Shown here piece by piece: positions 62,888 through 64,000 of a DNA stretch of 64,000 bases (its first letter is position 1; every line of letters begins with the position of its first letter). The stretch covers positions 1 to 64,000 of the forward strand of contig NZ_JBLWTL010000001.1 in the NCBI RefSeq assembly GCF_048270095.1. The letters run 5' to 3'. The DNA comes from Maricaulis sp048270095. GTDB taxonomy: Bacteria; Pseudomonadota; Alphaproteobacteria; Caulobacterales; Maricaulaceae. The notes beneath the pieces were generated by a model that did not search any database, was not told the origin of the DNA, and worked only from the letters and a program-made list of their open reading frames with translations. Made by a program: the position numbers and the translations under genes.

Positions 62888-64000
62888 TTAGTCGCGCCCA
62901 AGACCGGCAAGGAAGGCTGCGATCGGGTCTTCGGCCGGTATCGGCTCGACGACAGACGGTGCCTCAGCCACGGGCTCGGCCATCTGCAGCGGCAATCTGG
63001 ATGGATGCGCATCAAGGCCACTGCGCGGTGCGCCGCTCATGAAGGCGCTGAAGATGCGCGCCGGCGGGCCACCGCCGGTCGCCCGGAGCGTCTGGGAATT
63101 GTCATCATTGCCGGTCCAGACCACCGCAACTAGGTCGCCGGCATAACCGGCAAACCAGGCGTCACGGAAATCATTGGTGGTGCCGGTCTTGCCGCCGACG
63201 GCCAGGCCGGCTACCGCAGCCCGGCGTCCAGTCCCCGAGCGCACCACGGTCTGCAGCAAGTCGCTCATCTGCGCCAATGTGCGGGCATCCATCACCACTT
63301 CACCAGCGGCGGGGCTTGCCGCGTACAGGACCTCGCCCTCACGCGTCTCGATCGAGGCGATGCCATAGGCCGGGGCGCGATAACCGCCATTGGCGAACGG
63401 CGCATAGGCGGACGCCATTTCCAGCGGCGTCACCTCATGCACACCGAGCGCCAGCGACCGGTCGACCCGCTGCGGACTTTCAATCCCGAACCGCGCCGCG
63501 AGCCGGGCAACATGGCCACGGCCCGTCTCCTCGGCGATCCGAACCGCAACCGAATTGGACGATCGCGAGAAAGCCTCGCGCAGGCTCATCGGGCCGCGAT
63601 ATTCGTCATTATAATTCTGCGGCGACCAGTCACCGAGCCGGATCTGGGCATCATCGCGGATATCGTCCGGTGTCAGCCCGGCCTCGAAGGCCGAGGCGTA
63701 GACAAAGGCCTTGAATGCCGAGCCCGGCTGGCGATGGGCCAGGACGGCGCGATTGAATTGTGACGTCGCGTAGTTGCGCCCACCGACCATCGCGCGCACG
63801 GAGCCGTCATGAGCCAGAGCCACGAGCGCGGCCTCGCCGGCCCCCAGCGCAAGCTCAGGATCATCCATAATGCCGGACACGGCCAATTCGGCGGAGCGCT
63901 GGGCATTGACGTCGAGCGTGGTTCTGACGATCAGATCGCCATGATGGCTGCCGACAAGCGCGCGTGTATCCTGCGCCACCCAGTCGATAAAGTATTGTGC
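62888..64000 (-). CDS. Class A penicillin-binding protein, C-terminal part (cut by window)
   Basis: The transpeptidase domain of a PBP1-type peptidoglycan synthase; the gene continues past the right edge (the frame is open to base 64000, reading YFIDWVAQDTR there). Active-site motifs: SxxK in QPGSAFKAFVYASAFE, SxN in SRSSNSVAVR, and KTG in VGGKTGTTNDFRDAWFAGY. DVNAQRSAELAV marks the start of the domain. The tail is Pro/Glu-rich. The N-terminal glycosyltransferase domain, if present, lies outside. Confidence 0.94.
   Translation of the reverse strand, partial: AQYFIDWVAQDTRALVGSHHGDLIVRTTLDVNAQRSAELAVSGIMDDPELALGAGEAALVALAHDGSVRAMVGGRNYATSQFNRAVLAHRQPGSAFKAFVYASAFEAGLTPDDIRDDAQIRLGDWSPQNYNDEYRGPMSLREAFSRSSNSVAVRIAEETGRGHVARLAARFGIESPQRVDRSLALGVHEVTPLEMASAYAPFANGGYRAPAYGIASIETREGEVLYAASPAAGEVVMDARTLAQMSDLLQTVVRSGTGRRAAVAGLAVGGKTGTTNDFRDAWFAGYAGDLVAVVWTGNDDNSQTLRATGGGPPARIFSAFMSGAPRSGLDAHPSRLPLQMAEPVAEAPSVVEPIPAEDPIAAFLAGLGRD

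Overview
The window is a GC-rich bacterial chromosome segment with almost no intergenic space. Its gene content points to an alphaproteobacterium, most likely a marine member of the Maricaulales/Caulobacterales (Maricaulis/Oceanicaulis type). The reasons are the mdh, sucCD, sucAB-lpdA and sdhCDAB clusters lying close together, DUF484-xerC, mtaB-ftsY-yciB next to ccmABCDG, a RegB/RegA/SenC redox module and a RIME1-like repeat. This placement is an inference from gene families and order; no rRNA or tRNA gene was seen.

Layout. 1-1.2 kb: an IS110-family transposase and its long non-coding flank, cut by the left edge. 1.2-5.8 kb: flavodoxin-like reductase, hemN behind an FNR-type box, DUF484-xerC, and an acetyltransferase. 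6-15 kb: TCA genes on the minus strand, as sucC-sucD (own promoter and terminator) and sucA-sucB-small membrane protein-lpdA, with a 109-bp repeat sitting on the sucB stop codon. 15-20.7 kb: accessory genes, including a degenerate GGDEF/EAL-like protein, DoxX, DUF2306 with a divergent membrane LytTR regulator, a 2OG-Fe(II) oxygenase, an acetyltransferase and a TspO-like protein. 20.7-28 kb: mdh, O-methyltransferase, zapE, a coupled alcohol dehydrogenase/thioesterase/32-residue membrane peptide set, a STAS-like protein and mmsA. 28-36 kb: a serine-protease autotransporter, a lipoprotein, acyltransferase, VOC protein, a broken FG-GAP fragment and creD. 36-40 kb: sdhCDAB. 40-49.5 kb: secreted amidohydrolase, SDR, DUF885 lipoprotein, mtaB, ftsY, EamA transporter, yciB and a MarR protein with a lysine-rich tail. 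49.5-53.5 kb: ccmABCDG interrupted by an unknown exported protein. 53.6-64 kb: acnA, DUF1223, regA/regB, senC, an intracellular PHB depolymerase, an unknown exported protein and the C-terminal part of a class A penicillin-binding protein running off the right edge.

Functional theme. Eight TCA-cycle or 2-oxoacid dehydrogenase genes, complex II, aconitase, malate dehydrogenase, cytochrome c maturation, a copper chaperone for cytochrome oxidase (SenC), the RegBA redox sensor and an FNR-boxed hemN make this a respiratory-metabolism neighbourhood. The less ordinary items are the IS110 flank that could encode a bridge RNA, the RIME1-like element that supplies the sucB stop codon, the exported gene inside the ccm operon, the catalytically dead cyclic-di-GMP-type protein beside sucC, the membrane LytTR/DUF2306 pair and the FG-GAP remnant. 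I did not find a CRISPR array, prophage, toxin-antitoxin pair or clear defence island.
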